A program made the translations under genes and the position numbers. From assembly GCA_024291935.2 (NCBI GenBank), contig CM044321.1, positions 60,506,985 to 60,570,984 of the forward strand: 64,000 nt of DNA, given 5' to 3'. Numbering within the stretch: position 1 is the stretch's first letter; every line of letters starts with the position of its first letter. Below are positions 1 to 43,774 of this stretch, piece by piece. Under the pieces are notes generated by a model, which did no database searches, had not been told where the DNA came from, and worked only from the letters and a program-made list of their open reading frames with translations. The DNA is from Okapia johnstoni (lineage: Eukaryota; Chordata; Mammalia; Artiodactyla; Giraffidae).

Positions 1-560
1 TATACACGTACTTCACATGTGGCCAGGGCACCTTTCGAAGTACAGCCTCTGCACTGGGGCTCCTAGTGAGGGAGTTTGTGCATGGGCCCTTTAACACATT
101 ATCGACTGGGGGATTTCTGCAGATAGCTAATGCCTGTGGCCGGTGATTTGTCATGTAAGTGAGTATTGAAACGTCTCTGATCAATAACATCTGGGTAGCA
201 GAAGACGTATTAATACGTCTCTGGTCAGAAGAGCAGGAGTTTCATGTCCCACCGCCCTCCTGCTCTCCTGGATATAAACCCTGCTGGTTTTTGGAACCAG
301 ATGTTCTGGGGGCTCGTCTTCCCCAGAGCTGGGGTGCCTGATGAGAGGGGCTCGAACCCCTCCTCTCCACAGGGAGAACTTCCGCGTTGGCGAGCCCCCT
401 CCCGCTTGTGGGTGGCAGTCATGCCGGGCGTACGGGTCTGCTAAGACCACCCATCTCTGCCCTCCTGTCTCTCTGTGGTTTCCCCCTCACATCCTCAGTG
501 TAGCAGAGCTGTCCCGCTAGTCTTCAGGTCATTAGCAGAGCTGTCCCAGAGGTCGCTGTG
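1..560 (+). repeat. Possible endogenous retrovirus LTR (solo or edge)
   Basis: The stretch has an LTR-like layout on the + strand. There is a TATA-like box (gatataaacc, 271-280), a GC-richer R/U5-like part after it, and CpGs that are scarce elsewhere in this flank. No primer-binding site, gag/pol reading frame or second LTR is visible, so if it is an LTR it is solo or cut by the window edge. It would sit in an intron of the TPTE2-like gene. It resembles bovine BTLTR-type LTRs from memory, but the assignment is weak. Confidence 0.35.
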
Positions 561-1401
561 GTTTTGGTGTGTCCGTGGGGGCCGGTGAGCTGGGCACCCT
601 CCTACTCCACCATCTTGACCCTGCCTCAGTGCTCTCTTCAGCGCCGCACATCCTTCCGTGCCCAGCTCAGCGTCCGCCTCCTCAAGGAGGCGCCCTTATT
701 CTTCACCTCCTGTTAACCTCCCTGAAGCCCGCAACGTCACCCTCAGTCTTTATCATCCCGCTTGACACGTGATTACCTGCCATTCTGCTATTGTTCCTTG
801 CGTGCTTAACTCCCTGAAGCATCATCAGAGTCTGTACCTCCTTTTGTATTTTTTTTTTACAGGACCGAGCATAGACCTTTCCCACTGTGGGTGCCATTCT
901 CACCCAAGGGTGCATCAGGAACAAAGAAATAGTATAGCATCAGTCGTTCATTCCAGAAACTTGGCCTATCCTTGGTCATTCCAGCCAGCTGTCTGCTACA
1001 GACAAGGCCAATAATCCCATCAGCAAATACATCTTTTATAAAATGTGATCCATTAGGCCTTGCTTTTTGAATGTGCATACGAGCTTTAAAATTGAACTTC
1101 TAATGTATTCTCAATGTATGAAAATCAGATGACAGACATTCAACAGAAATGTTCACTTGGTTGAAGTCTAATGGAAAACTAGATACTTTACTTTTCAACA
1201 GTGCCACACCGTAACCTTCAACCACATTGGCCTATTAAAATGTAAACAACAGTATTGCAACTTTAATATTTATACATGTAGTCACTGAGCTATGAGACCA
1301 AGAGTACTTGATTAAATATTAGAAGCTGCAATAAGTGAACATGAACTTGACTGTGGTCTCATTATCAGGTTGATAATTCTGAATTCTGTGTGTTCATCCA
1401 G
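561..1401. other. Intronic sequence of TPTE2-like gene, nothing recognised
   Basis: No clear exon, RNA gene or young repeat is seen here. The preceding TPTE2 exon, which should encode the segment before the C2-domain HDxETD stretch, could not be found, so it probably lies left of the window. Short antisense ORFs occur (857-1078 on -) but match nothing I recognise. Confidence 0.4.
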
Positions 1402-1497
1402 ATATTTCATGATGCTGAAACAGACAGAGTAATAATCTTGCTCTCTAACTGCCCACCTCTGTATGATGAGGTAAAAATGAAATTTTTCTCTTCTTCG
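1402..1497 (+). CDS. TPTE2: TPTE2-like exon A (C2 domain)
   Basis: This 96-nt exon has exactly 32 codons and is phase 0 at both ends. It follows acceptor ttctgtgtgttcatccag and ends at donor TCG|gtgagt. It encodes HDAETDR then CPPLYDEVK then KFFSSS. The human counterpart block, as I recall it, is also 32 residues long, which fixes both boundaries. The family's Y/F-D-G before PPLYD reads S-N-C here. Confidence 0.85.
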
Positions 1498-4400
1498 GTG
1501 AGTAATCAAGAAACAATCTATGCTGTTCATCTCCTCTAGTCTTGTGAATGATTCTGATTTGGGATTTCCTTGACTATAATTCCCAACAAGCGAGATGACA
1601 GGCGATGTCAACCCCAAGTCAGGGAGGGGAAGAAAACAAGTCAGATTACTATAAAGAATTTTTTAAAATAAGAAAATATGTAAGGAAACATTTTTTGCTT
1701 GTTTGTTTTCTAAATTCTATACAATTTGCATGTGTTCATTTTCGAATAAGAAAAAAATACAAAAACCAGGATGTTAAAAACAAAACAATGTCTTACTACA
1801 TAGCAGTGATCATATTTTTGCTTTGTATCTTTAAACCACATTTCTCCTAATTAACTTATAAAATACTTCAAAGGGAGGGAGGTTTTGCTTCCCTCGTAAT
1901 TGATGTATAATTCATTTAAAATAGTATATTTAATCCAATATTTATGAAATATAATGTCTGCCATTGTCATTACATTATCATGAGGGTATAATTATGTTGA
2001 CCAGTTAGCAAATGTCTGATTATTCTGTATATGGCAGTGTTCTGTATATAGTAAACTTCTAAGTCTCAATTGCTAGTTCATTTTCCTATAACATCATCAA
2101 CCAGAACTGCCAACAGGTAACTGTGTTGCTCAATTTAAAGCTTATTTCCTTCATCCTCTGCTTGCTCCCTATTGGGGGAGAACTTACTAAGTTTGAAGTG
2201 GTAAATGTGTTGAAGCAAGTGACCTGGAAAGTTCCCCTCGAGTAATGGAGCCAGTCCGAGGTTTCTTTTTTTTTTTTGGGTAGTCCGAGTTTTCTTAAAA
2301 TCAGTGGTCTCGAAGCAGAAGCGCTAGTGAGGGGATGTTGGTTTTATCTGCCCTTTGTGATTTTCAGGCCCATGAGATGAAAGCCCTTTTGGCAATTTTA
2401 GCTATTTCTATCATCATTATCGATAGTGGCTAATTATCTAATGTAGCTGTTCTTTGTAAACATGGATGATACGCTGGGGCAGAAATCGGCATAGTCCTTA
2501 GTAGATTCTGTTGAGCACTATCCAAGCCAGATTAAAATACCAGTGTCTAAATTTATAAATATCTATCATAGAGAAAATACGTTTCCTTGAAAATTTTGCT
2601 GGAAACGGCAAGAGAAAGGAATCTCTTAAATTCTCCTCCTTAGTGTCTTGAGTATAATGTTGACTAGAAGTGCTGCATCTTAATAACCACAACTATTTGA
2701 TGAACACGCAAATGAATAAAGGAAGGAATTTTAATCCCTTTGGAATGACTATTTTTCACAGTTACATGGATACCAAGAAGTAATTGTTGTTTCAAACCAT
2801 GTCTTTTTAGGCTCTTCCTAAATACTACGACAACTGTGCGTTCTTCTTCTGGTTCCATATGTCTTTCATACAAACTAACAGGTATGGCTGTGGGGTAATC
2901 CAGTAGAGACAGCTTCGCTTCCGGTGACTGCGTAAGGGGTAATGGCAAGCCTTTACTTTAAAGTTATTTTGGTTGGCTGTGTTGGGTCTTAATTGTGGCA
3001 CACAGGCTTAGTTGCCACCCATGGGACTGCTCCATGGCATGTGGGATCTTAGTTCCCCGACCAGAGATCGAACCTGCATTTTAAGGCAGATTCTTAACCA
3101 CTGGGCTACCAGGGAAGTCCCTGACAAGTCTTGCTAATTACTCAAACCTAATTCATAGATACCAAAAATTCTTTTGAGTTCCTGTTTTTACTGCCTTATT
3201 TATTGTGATCTGGTTATTTTAAAAATATGGCTATTCTTGAGATCCACTGTTGCATTATCCTCAAGATACATGCCATAGACTGTGTTATAAAACATCCTGT
3301 AACCAGATCTTGACTGGTAACAAGTCCTTCCAGTGAAAATTCAATGTAAGTCTGTTTAGCACCTCAAATATGGCAGGTCCTCAGTACGTGCTGATTTACT
3401 GATGACCAACCAACATCATATTCTACGCCACAGTAAGGTATCACCCAGGGAGGCTTTGGCTAGTTTAAAAGCTGGCTGACACACTTCTATTTTACTCTTC
3501 TATATTTAGGGCAGAAGTTATAAGCCACAGTAAGTACTGATGAAGACAGCTTAAAAAAAATTATGAATAGTCTCCCATAAAAAATGTTCTAATAACTATG
3601 CCAAAGAACCTCTCAATCATATCTGAACCTCATTCCTACATCTAAAAGTTCCCCACTTCTCTTGTCCTGTGGTGCCGAAAGTTTGAGATTGGTATCACCA
3701 TCCCCTCCCATCCAAGGAAAAACAATATTCAAAAAAATCATACAGGAGTTTTGAAGAAGTGGTTGTGATTATATACGGCCTGAGTTGATAGTTCTCCTGA
3801 CATATAGTTCTAGCCTTTTCTTCACCTGTGGATGCCCTCTCATCCCACCTCAAGTTCCCGGAAGGCAGCAATACACCTACAATGCACGCACACACTTAGT
3901 GGATTTCGATAGAATGAACTTTAGATGTGACAGAACTTTACCAGATTTTTTCCCCTTGGATGTGCTTGTGCTCAGTTGTGTCCAACTTTTTGCAGCCCCA
4001 TGGACTGTATCACCCACCAGGCTCCTCTGTCCATGGAGTTCTCCAGGCAGGAATACTGGAGTGGGTAGCCTTTCCCTTCTCCAGGGAATCTTTCCAACCC
4101 AGGGATCGAACCCAAGTCTCCTGCACTGGCAGGCAGATTCTTGACCACTGAGCCACCAGGGAAGCCCCTCTGTATGTTTCCAGACAGAAAACTTTGACTC
4201 ATAACATGAGCAGAATCCCTCAAAATTGACATCTGGGTGGAACTTCATTTGGTGCCACTTCTCCAAAGCGGTTCTTGCTAAAGGACAGTTTTTTCCTTTA
4301 AAACACCATGGTTGTATTAGAGAGGCAACAAGCTCCATCACTTTTCTCCTCACTTTTATATAGTGCCTCAAGATTTAACATTTAGATTTCCATACTACTG

Positions 4401-4864
4401 GGTGAAGCTGTTTGTATTATGAGACTTAATTCATCCAAAATACCAACTTCATAATTTAAGACACTTGTTTATACTGGGTTTTAATACACATCCAGTCTGA
4501 TTTGTCACACAGAAATTTATTAAATACAGTTGTTAATTCCAAAGGCAATATTAAAAGAAAGATTCAGTGACACATTGTTACTCAAGGTTATGATATTTTT
4601 GTGTCTTAATAGAGTTGAGCTTAGAAAGCTAACTAGATGCAGAGGAGCTGAGACTGATGGTGGCCAGCAAGCGAGGCTTTAAAACAAGGGTGCCCTACAG
4701 CTGGCTTTTCTGTTAGCCCTAAAATAAAATGTAAAAAAAAAATTTTTTTTTTCTGTTCTAGGCTTTATCTTTCAAGAAGTGAATTGGATAATCCCCATAA
4801 AATAAAAGCATGGAAAACTTACAGTCCACACTTTGCAGTCGAGGTATATTTTGATGACATTTAA
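1402..4864 (+). CDS. TPTE2: TPTE/TPTE2-like voltage-sensor phosphatase, last three coding exons (3' end of gene)
   Basis: The coding sequence joins 1402-1497, 2811-2881 and 4762-4864, giving 90 C-terminal residues. Every junction has AG/GT signals and the frame stays open to TAA at 4862-4864. The peptide contains [44 protein letters not shown] and HFAVEVYF. These match, block by block, my recollection of the C-terminus of human TPTE2 (…PPLYDDVK…LPKYYDNC…FFFWF…SFIQ…ELDNPHKQKAW…FAVEI). In this family an N-terminal voltage-sensor-like membrane domain precedes a PTEN-like phosphatase and a C2 domain that binds phosphoinositide membranes. Only the end of the C2 domain is in the window. Known context supports the call: human TPTE2P5 and mouse Tpte both lie beside SLC25A15. 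Whether the locus is functional cannot be judged from three exons, but no stop or frameshift is seen. TPTE versus TPTE2 naming is uncertain. Confidence 0.85.
1498..2810 (+). other. TPTE2-like intron, no recognised repeat
   Basis: This is an AT-rich intron between two recognised exons. It contains a short direct repeat of agtccgag flanking a T tract near 2256-2290. No young SINE or LINE is seen. Confidence 0.6.
2811..2881 (+). CDS. TPTE2: TPTE2-like exon B (C2 domain)
   Basis: This 71-nt exon lies between acceptor gtctttttag and donor AACAG|gtatgg. It encodes ALPKYYDNC, then FFFWFHMSF, then IQTN, and donates AG to a split Arg codon. Compared with the human block it carries one extra leading codon (Ala). 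No alternative acceptor is evident that would remove it. Confidence 0.87.
2960..3122 (-). mobile_element. CHR-type tRNA-Glu SINE
   Basis: Read on the - strand, it begins with the diagnostic head ggacttccctggtagcccag. This is followed by a B-box-like gttcgatctctggtc and the 'aactaagatcccacatgcc' body. It lies in the last TPTE2-like intron. Confidence 0.85.
3962..4168 (-). mobile_element. Bov-tA SINE
   Basis: On the - strand, a tRNA-like head (gcttccctggtggctcag) is followed by the Bov-A segment (ggagaagggaa…actccagtattcctgcctgg) and the BovB-like tail (gttggacacaactgag-type). It is full length, intronic, and antisense to the TPTE2-like gene. Confidence 0.9.
4762..4864 (+). CDS. TPTE2: TPTE2-like terminal coding exon
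   Basis: After a strong polypyrimidine tract and ctgttctag, the first G completes the split Arg codon. The exon then encodes [23 protein letters not shown] and [10 protein letters not shown], and ends in TAA at 4862-4864. Human TPTE2 as I recall it ends FAVEILFGEK, so the last few residues differ. Confidence 0.88.
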
Positions 4865-5175
4865 GTTGTTCCTGGTATCTGATTAAGTATAGTTCCCCTT
4901 CTAGGCTAGAATCATGTTCTTCCCAGTCCTTGCTACATATTTATATCTTTTAAACCTATGTCCTTGCTGATATGCTTATATTTACATACATGTACATATG
5001 TTCTTGAGAAATCTATTAAATATATACAAGGGAGAATGTTAATGTCAGTATTTGTTTTGGAAGGACTATATATCACACAGTTTTCGTCTGTATTAAGTTT
5101 GAAACAGTATACGGAACATTAGTTTATCACTTTTAAGAACTTACAAATAAAACTTTCCTATCAAAATAAGATTTA
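4865..5175 (+). other. TPTE2: TPTE2-like 3' UTR
   Basis: This is an AT-rich tract after the TAA stop. The first canonical AATAAA lies about 280 nt downstream, so the UTR probably ends near 5165-5175. The exact cleavage site is inferred. Confidence 0.6.
5146..5151 (+). terminator. Poly(A) signal AATAAA of TPTE2-like gene
   Basis: The hexamer lies in cttacaaataaaacttt, on the strand and side expected for the TPTE2-like transcript. Confidence 0.55.
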
Positions 5176-5875
5176 AAGAGTGCAGTTTCCCCTAATACTG
5201 TGGGTTTGTTTCAGTTACTTATATATTTCTGGACAAGTATTTATTCCCTGCTTTGTTTTGCATCTGTAATTTCAGATGTTAGAAGGTAATTTCTTTCCTC
5301 TATTTGACTTACAAATTATTAACAAGGATCAGAATGGCAGCAAAAACTATTTTAAAACCCAGAGAAATATTCACACCAGCAACCTCCCACCCCCAACACA
5401 GCCGGGCAAGCTTCCTTTAATTATACACACGGCACTGGGGGGAGGGTAAAAGAATCTTCGGTAACCTCCGCTTTTGTCCGTCATTACTGAAGTCAAAGGG
5501 AACGTTTGCCTAGAGCAATCTAGATTTTAAAATCCACCGCCTCCGCCCCCAACCAGCTTCACCCAAGCTTGGAGAACTTTCAAATAAGGTCAAGTTTTCA
5601 TTATAGACACTGGTTAGTTCTGGGTCCACAGGGAATCAGTATTTTCTCTTTGGTACCAGGTGCTGTTTTATTCTAAGTACCTTCACTGCCATCATTGTTC
5701 TTGAAAACAGTTCTACCTTGGCTTTATTTTCTGAGTGATTTTCCTTTTATTGGCAAGGCTCTCAACAATCTAGCCCTGGTTGAACTTATCAGGAGATGAA
5801 AGGTAGCACTCATGAACACCCGTGCTCTGCTAAAACACAGAATACCCACTCCTGAAAAACCTGACACTGCCAAAA
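5176..5875. other. Intergenic, nothing recognised
   Basis: This is unique-looking sequence between the convergent genes. No exon, RNA gene or recognisable repeat was found. Confidence 0.5.
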
Positions 5876-5877
5876 GG

Positions 5878-6972
5878 GTGAAAGTGTTTGTTAGTCATGT
5901 CCGACTTTTTGCGACCCCATGGATCCAAAAAGTCGACCCCTTTTTGCGACCCCTGCCAGGTTCCTCTAGCCATGGGATTCTTTTTTTAAATTTAATTGGA
6001 GGCTAATTACTTTACAATGTTGTAGTGGCTTTTGCCATACATTGACATGAATCAACCATGGGTGTACATGTGTTCCCCATCCTGAACCCCCCTCCCACCT
6101 CCCTCCCCATCCCAAAACTCAGGGTCATCCCAGTGCACCAGCCCTTAGCTCCCTGTCTCATCCATTGAACCTGGGCTGGCGATCTATTTCACATACGGTA
6201 ATATGTTTCAATGCTGTTCTCTCAAATCATCCCACCCTTGCCTTCTCCCAGAGTCCAAAAGCCTGTTCTTTACATCTGTGTCTCTTTTGCTCTCGCATTT
6301 TAGGGTTGTTACCATATTTCTAAATTCCATCTATATGCGTTAATATACTGTATTGGTGGTTTTCTGATTTACTTCACTCTGTATAATAGGCTCCAGTTTC
6401 ATCCACTTCATTAGAACTGATTCAAATGCATTCTTTTTAATAGCTAAGTAATATTCTACTGTGTATATGTATGTACCACAGCTTTCTTATCCATTCATCT
6501 GCGGATGGACATCTAGGTTGCTTCCATGTCCTAGCTATTGTAAACAGTGCTGCGATGAACATTGGGGTACACGTGTCTCTTTCAGTTCTGGTTTCCTCAG
6601 CGTGTATGCCCAGCAGTGGGATTGCTGGGTTGTATGGCAGTTCTATGTCCAGTTTTTTAAGGAATCTTCACTCTGTTCTCCATAGTGGCTGTACTAGTTT
6701 GCATTCCCACCAACAGTGTAAGAGGGTTCCCTTTTCTCTGCACCCTCTCCAGCATTTATTGTTTGTAGACTTTTTGATAGCAGCCATTCTGACCGGCGTG
6801 AGATGGTACCTCATTGTGGTTTTCATTTGCATTTCTCTGATTATGAGTGATGGATTCTTAGGCAGGAATACTGGAGTGGGTTGCCATGCCTTCCTCCAGG
6901 GATCTTCCCGACCCAGGGTTGGAACCCAGGTCTCCCATGTTGCAGGCAGATTCTTTGCCATCTGAGCCACAA
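5878..6972 (-). mobile_element. Bov-tA SINE split by an L1 insertion
   Basis: The BovA tail part of the SINE is at 5878-5982. The remainder (ggcaggaatactggagtggg through gagccac) is at 6852-6972. Both are on the - strand and together give one near-complete Bov-tA. The left part also carries a fold-back: cgactttttg at 5903-5912 and its complement caaaaagtcg at 5926-5935. The gcgacccc motif is repeated as well. Confidence 0.85.
5983..6851 (-). mobile_element. 5'-truncated L1 (3' end of ORF2 plus 3' UTR)
   Basis: The T-run at 5981-5987 is the poly(A) tail of a - strand L1. The body matches the same ORF2 end seen at 32.2-33.2 kb (antisense of the CWRE/C…WWECK region and of cattgtgtatatgtaccac). 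It is flanked by the 8-bp duplication ggattctt (5975-5982 and 6852-6859) inside a Bov-tA. Confidence 0.85.
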
Positions 6973-7725
6973 ATAGGGTTTGGGGGGCTGAGGCAGACCA
7001 CTCTGATGAAGCAGTGTTGGAACAGCACACTGGCCACTTAGGCTGGCAGCCCCAGTCAGTGCTTGAGGGAGTCTAGACTATCAGTTTACAGAGGAGGGCT
7101 GGTGGGTGCCAACTGAGCAGAGACGGGAGACCTCCGAGCTGCCACGTGGTGGTGTGGAAGGCCCTGCAGGTGCTTCTTTTCCCGTCAAAGCTGCCCAGCC
7201 AAAAAAATGATCATCCTCCCCTCTCCCTGCCCCCTTGGAGGAAACGATCTTGGATGAACAGGCTTTCAAATTCCTTCCACATTATGTCTCCATTATTCCT
7301 TGTAATTTGGGTTACAGAATGTGTAAGGACAGGTTATTTCCTTTGAAATTCCTGCAGCCATCATCTGCGGAGGGAAGATCAGCTAGCAGGCTTAGGTGGA
7401 TGAGGAAAAAAGTGAGGAGTGTAAGATCTAGCTTGAATACTGGCAAAAGCTGGGAAAGCCCAATTTTTCAGAATCTTGATTTTTGAAATAGAGGAGATTA
7501 CATGTAGTTGGGGGTTTTTCTTCCCTAACCCTCCAAAGTGCATCAACATTTCTGGCAACTGTGAGCGGTCACCTGATACTGCTTTTGCTCATAAAGAGAA
7601 CTTGCTCAGGGCCACCTGCAGGCCTGCTTTCCTAGAACTCAGTGCGAATAGTTTGTTAACCAACTCGACAAGCTTATGTAATATCAGAACGATACTGGTT
7701 TTCTTGAAAAGAATTTACTGACCTG
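6973..7725. other. Intergenic, nothing recognised
   Basis: No exon or young repeat is seen. ORFs here are short and resemble no family I know. Confidence 0.5.
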
Positions 7726-7841
7726 TAGGGCTGTCCCTGGTGGTCCAGTGGTTTAGACTCCATGCTTCCAATGCAAGGGACTCAAGTTCAGTCCCTGGTC
7801 AGGGAACAAAAAGCCCACGTGCCACGCGGTGTGGCCAAAAA
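7726..7841 (+). mobile_element. Short CHR SINE with 15-bp target-site duplication
   Basis: The head ctgtccctggtggtccagtg and B-box-like region are followed by a short A-rich tail. It is flanked by gaatttactgacctg at 7711-7725 and 7842-7856, so the ends are exact. The right duplication lies where SLC25A15 transcripts should be cleaved. Confidence 0.9.
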
Positions 7842-7859
7842 GAATTTACTGACCTGAAA

Positions 7860-10193
7860 CAGAACTTGTATCAAGAAATTTATTTTAAAAAATAGCATGG
7901 CATCCTGGCAAATCAGTCACATCACATCCACAGCCTAGTGGAGGAAAAGTAATTTTAGTGGGTCAAGTTTCATCACTGCAGTGTATAGATAACATGGATT
8001 TTTATCAGTAGTTGTTTTACATCAGGAATCTTGTTGACAAAGAACAATGCTCACTGCAATAAAACCTCCACTCTGAAATATCACCATACATGACTCAAGC
8101 ATTCTTGACAGTTAGTTCTTTACACATATGTACTTAAATCATATAGTCACCTATTAGGCAAATAATTTAATGATAGAACACAAGAATTTCTTTAAACACA
8201 TTATTTCAAGCTACTATATTTTTGACTGGAGTACACATCTGAAATGGTACAGATTGTACCTAAATACTGAACCATGAGTTAAGTGAATAGAATGAAACAA
8301 ACAAAAGCACAATTCTGATTTAAGTTTCCATTTACTCCCACTCACTCTTAACTTGCCTCAGAGGGTTTCTGTTGAAGAAATTCAGTTACATCCTTGCAGG
8401 ACAACACAGGAGAAATAGTACTGCCAGTGGGCCTTGGAGGAAGCCTCTTCCTGGGGGAGCCAGTCCCGTCTGTTCTTTTGGCTTGTCCAGGCCTGTCTAG
8501 ATGAAGCACTACTCAGTAGCTACTGACCATTTAGATATGGAGAAAAGGTAGGTAGAAAAAATGCTTTTCAAGAAAAGGCAACGGAAGACCTGCCATAACT
8601 CGAACCCATCGGGCACAACGCCGAGCATCCTGACTTCCTGGCTTCCGGCAACTGGCTAGAGTCACCACCAAGGCTTCAAGGAGAACAAAAAGCTTGCAGA
8701 AACTAGAGGTTTCCCACAGAGACAGACATACGGCTGAGGACTGTTACTAACAACACATCAGCCACTGGGGCCCTTTAAGACCTCTCTATCAGAGCCCTGG
8801 GACCGGGACGGGGCAGGGCAGCTCCCTTACAACAGAGGACAGAGAACAGGTGCCCCTCCCAAGTCTGTAGAAACCCAATGAACTAGGGTTTGTGAGTAGT
8901 GCAGACATACGACATAGTTTAATAAAATGACTTGTTTCATTGATCGAGTCACACCCCAGAGACCACGTCGGTGAAACTCACTACGGCCAGAAGCCCACGT
9001 CAAAAGGCTCTTGTGCTGGAAAAGCCCGACCAGGAGGGATCCAGAGACAATTCAGCCCAGTTTAGCCCTGGCACCCCTCACAGGGAGGGCAAGTCCTAAG
9101 GATGTCTGAGAGGAGAACCCTTCGCCCAGGAGCATCCTATCCCCAGATACAGAGCCAGGGCCTCTCTCGGCTTCCACGCTCTGCTCCCTGAAAGGGCTTC
9201 TGATTGGCGGAGGCGAGAAGGGCGTGGCCCAAAGCGGATAGAGAGTCCAAAAGAAGCCCTGGAATCCCATCCAGGCCAGGACCCAGAGACAGAAAGCAGC
9301 TCAGGGCAGCTGTCAGCCACCGGCTTCACCGAGCACCACGGAGCCGACCCGTCAGCCCCTTCCTCTAGCTCAAGCCCAGCAGAGGGGAGTCTCTTGGGAG
9401 AGGAGGGAGGAGAAGCCAGCCCCAGGCTGCTTCCCAAACGCTCCAGGCCACACCCAGCCCTATGTCGGGGCGCGGAATGTGGTCCTACCTGGAAAATGAT
9501 TGGCACTGTTTCCACAGAGGAGCATCCTAGGAGAATCCAGCATACTTCCTCTGAAACGTCCGTCAGTCGAGAACGTGAAAGCCACACCAGTATGCGGGTA
9601 CATTTTCCTTTTTAAAATCTAGAAGGACATCTTAAGTTTTCAAGCACCACAGGAAAACGTTTTAAAAACTGTACCCACTTAGTATAGTGTACGTGCTAAG
9701 CAGATTTTTTTTTTTAAAAGGGACCCTATATCTAGAATGGGACCATCCTCATGAAACATGGTTACCTCAGGTGTTTTTTTTTTTTCTGATGCGATTTGAG
9801 ATGAAACATGGAACTACACTGTGCTTCACTCACAACACATAACCATCTAAATTGCATGGACACATACAGGTTTATGCAAAAGCCCTTGATATAGCTCTAC
9901 TCAGCCCTCTAGATTAGGTCCCTCAGACCAGCAGCCCACCTACCCTGCATGTCCCACCATGGACAAGAGCAGCAACTTTTCTATTTCAATACAATTATGG
10001 GCAGAAATTATATGCTATAAAATAGAGGCTCTTCTATAAAGTTTAAGGTAGAAGAATGGAAGACCAAAAAAAATAATAATAATAATTTGCATGAAATCAA
10101 AATAACTCCACGTTGGTCTTGTACTCTTTGAAACCCTGAGATGAACTGCAGTCCTCAAATGCCTGCACTTGGATCGAGGTTCGCCGCATCACT
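7860..10193 (-). other. SLC25A15: SLC25A15 3' UTR
   Basis: This is about 2.3 kb from the TGA stop to just past the AATAAA at 7879-7884 (- strand). It is free of recognisable SINE and LINE insertions, unlike all flanking sequence, which fits a transcribed UTR. A weaker ATTAAA (- strand) near 8920 could give a shorter isoform. Confidence 0.6.
7879..7884 (-). terminator. Poly(A) signal AATAAA of SLC25A15
   Basis: tttatt on the + strand reads AATAAA in gene orientation. It is the canonical hexamer furthest from the stop before repeat-filled intergenic DNA begins. Confidence 0.5.
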
Positions 10194-43704
<33,511 letters not shown>

Positions 43705-43774
43705 ATTCTCCCACTCCTCTGCTGGGCTCCGTGGAGGGTGACTCTCTGGAGCTTATGACAGGCACCTCATATCC
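43705..43774 (-). other. SLC25A15: SLC25A15 5' UTR part of exon 2
   Basis: It is bounded upstream by acceptor ctggcttcctcctag and downstream by the ATG. The boundary is inferred from the splice motif only. Confidence 0.75.

Noticed and set aside
857..1617. Minus-strand ORFs of 73 and 101 codons at the left end
   Set aside because: The 1312-1617 ORF overlaps a well-supported + strand TPTE2-like exon in antisense. Neither ORF shows a known domain.
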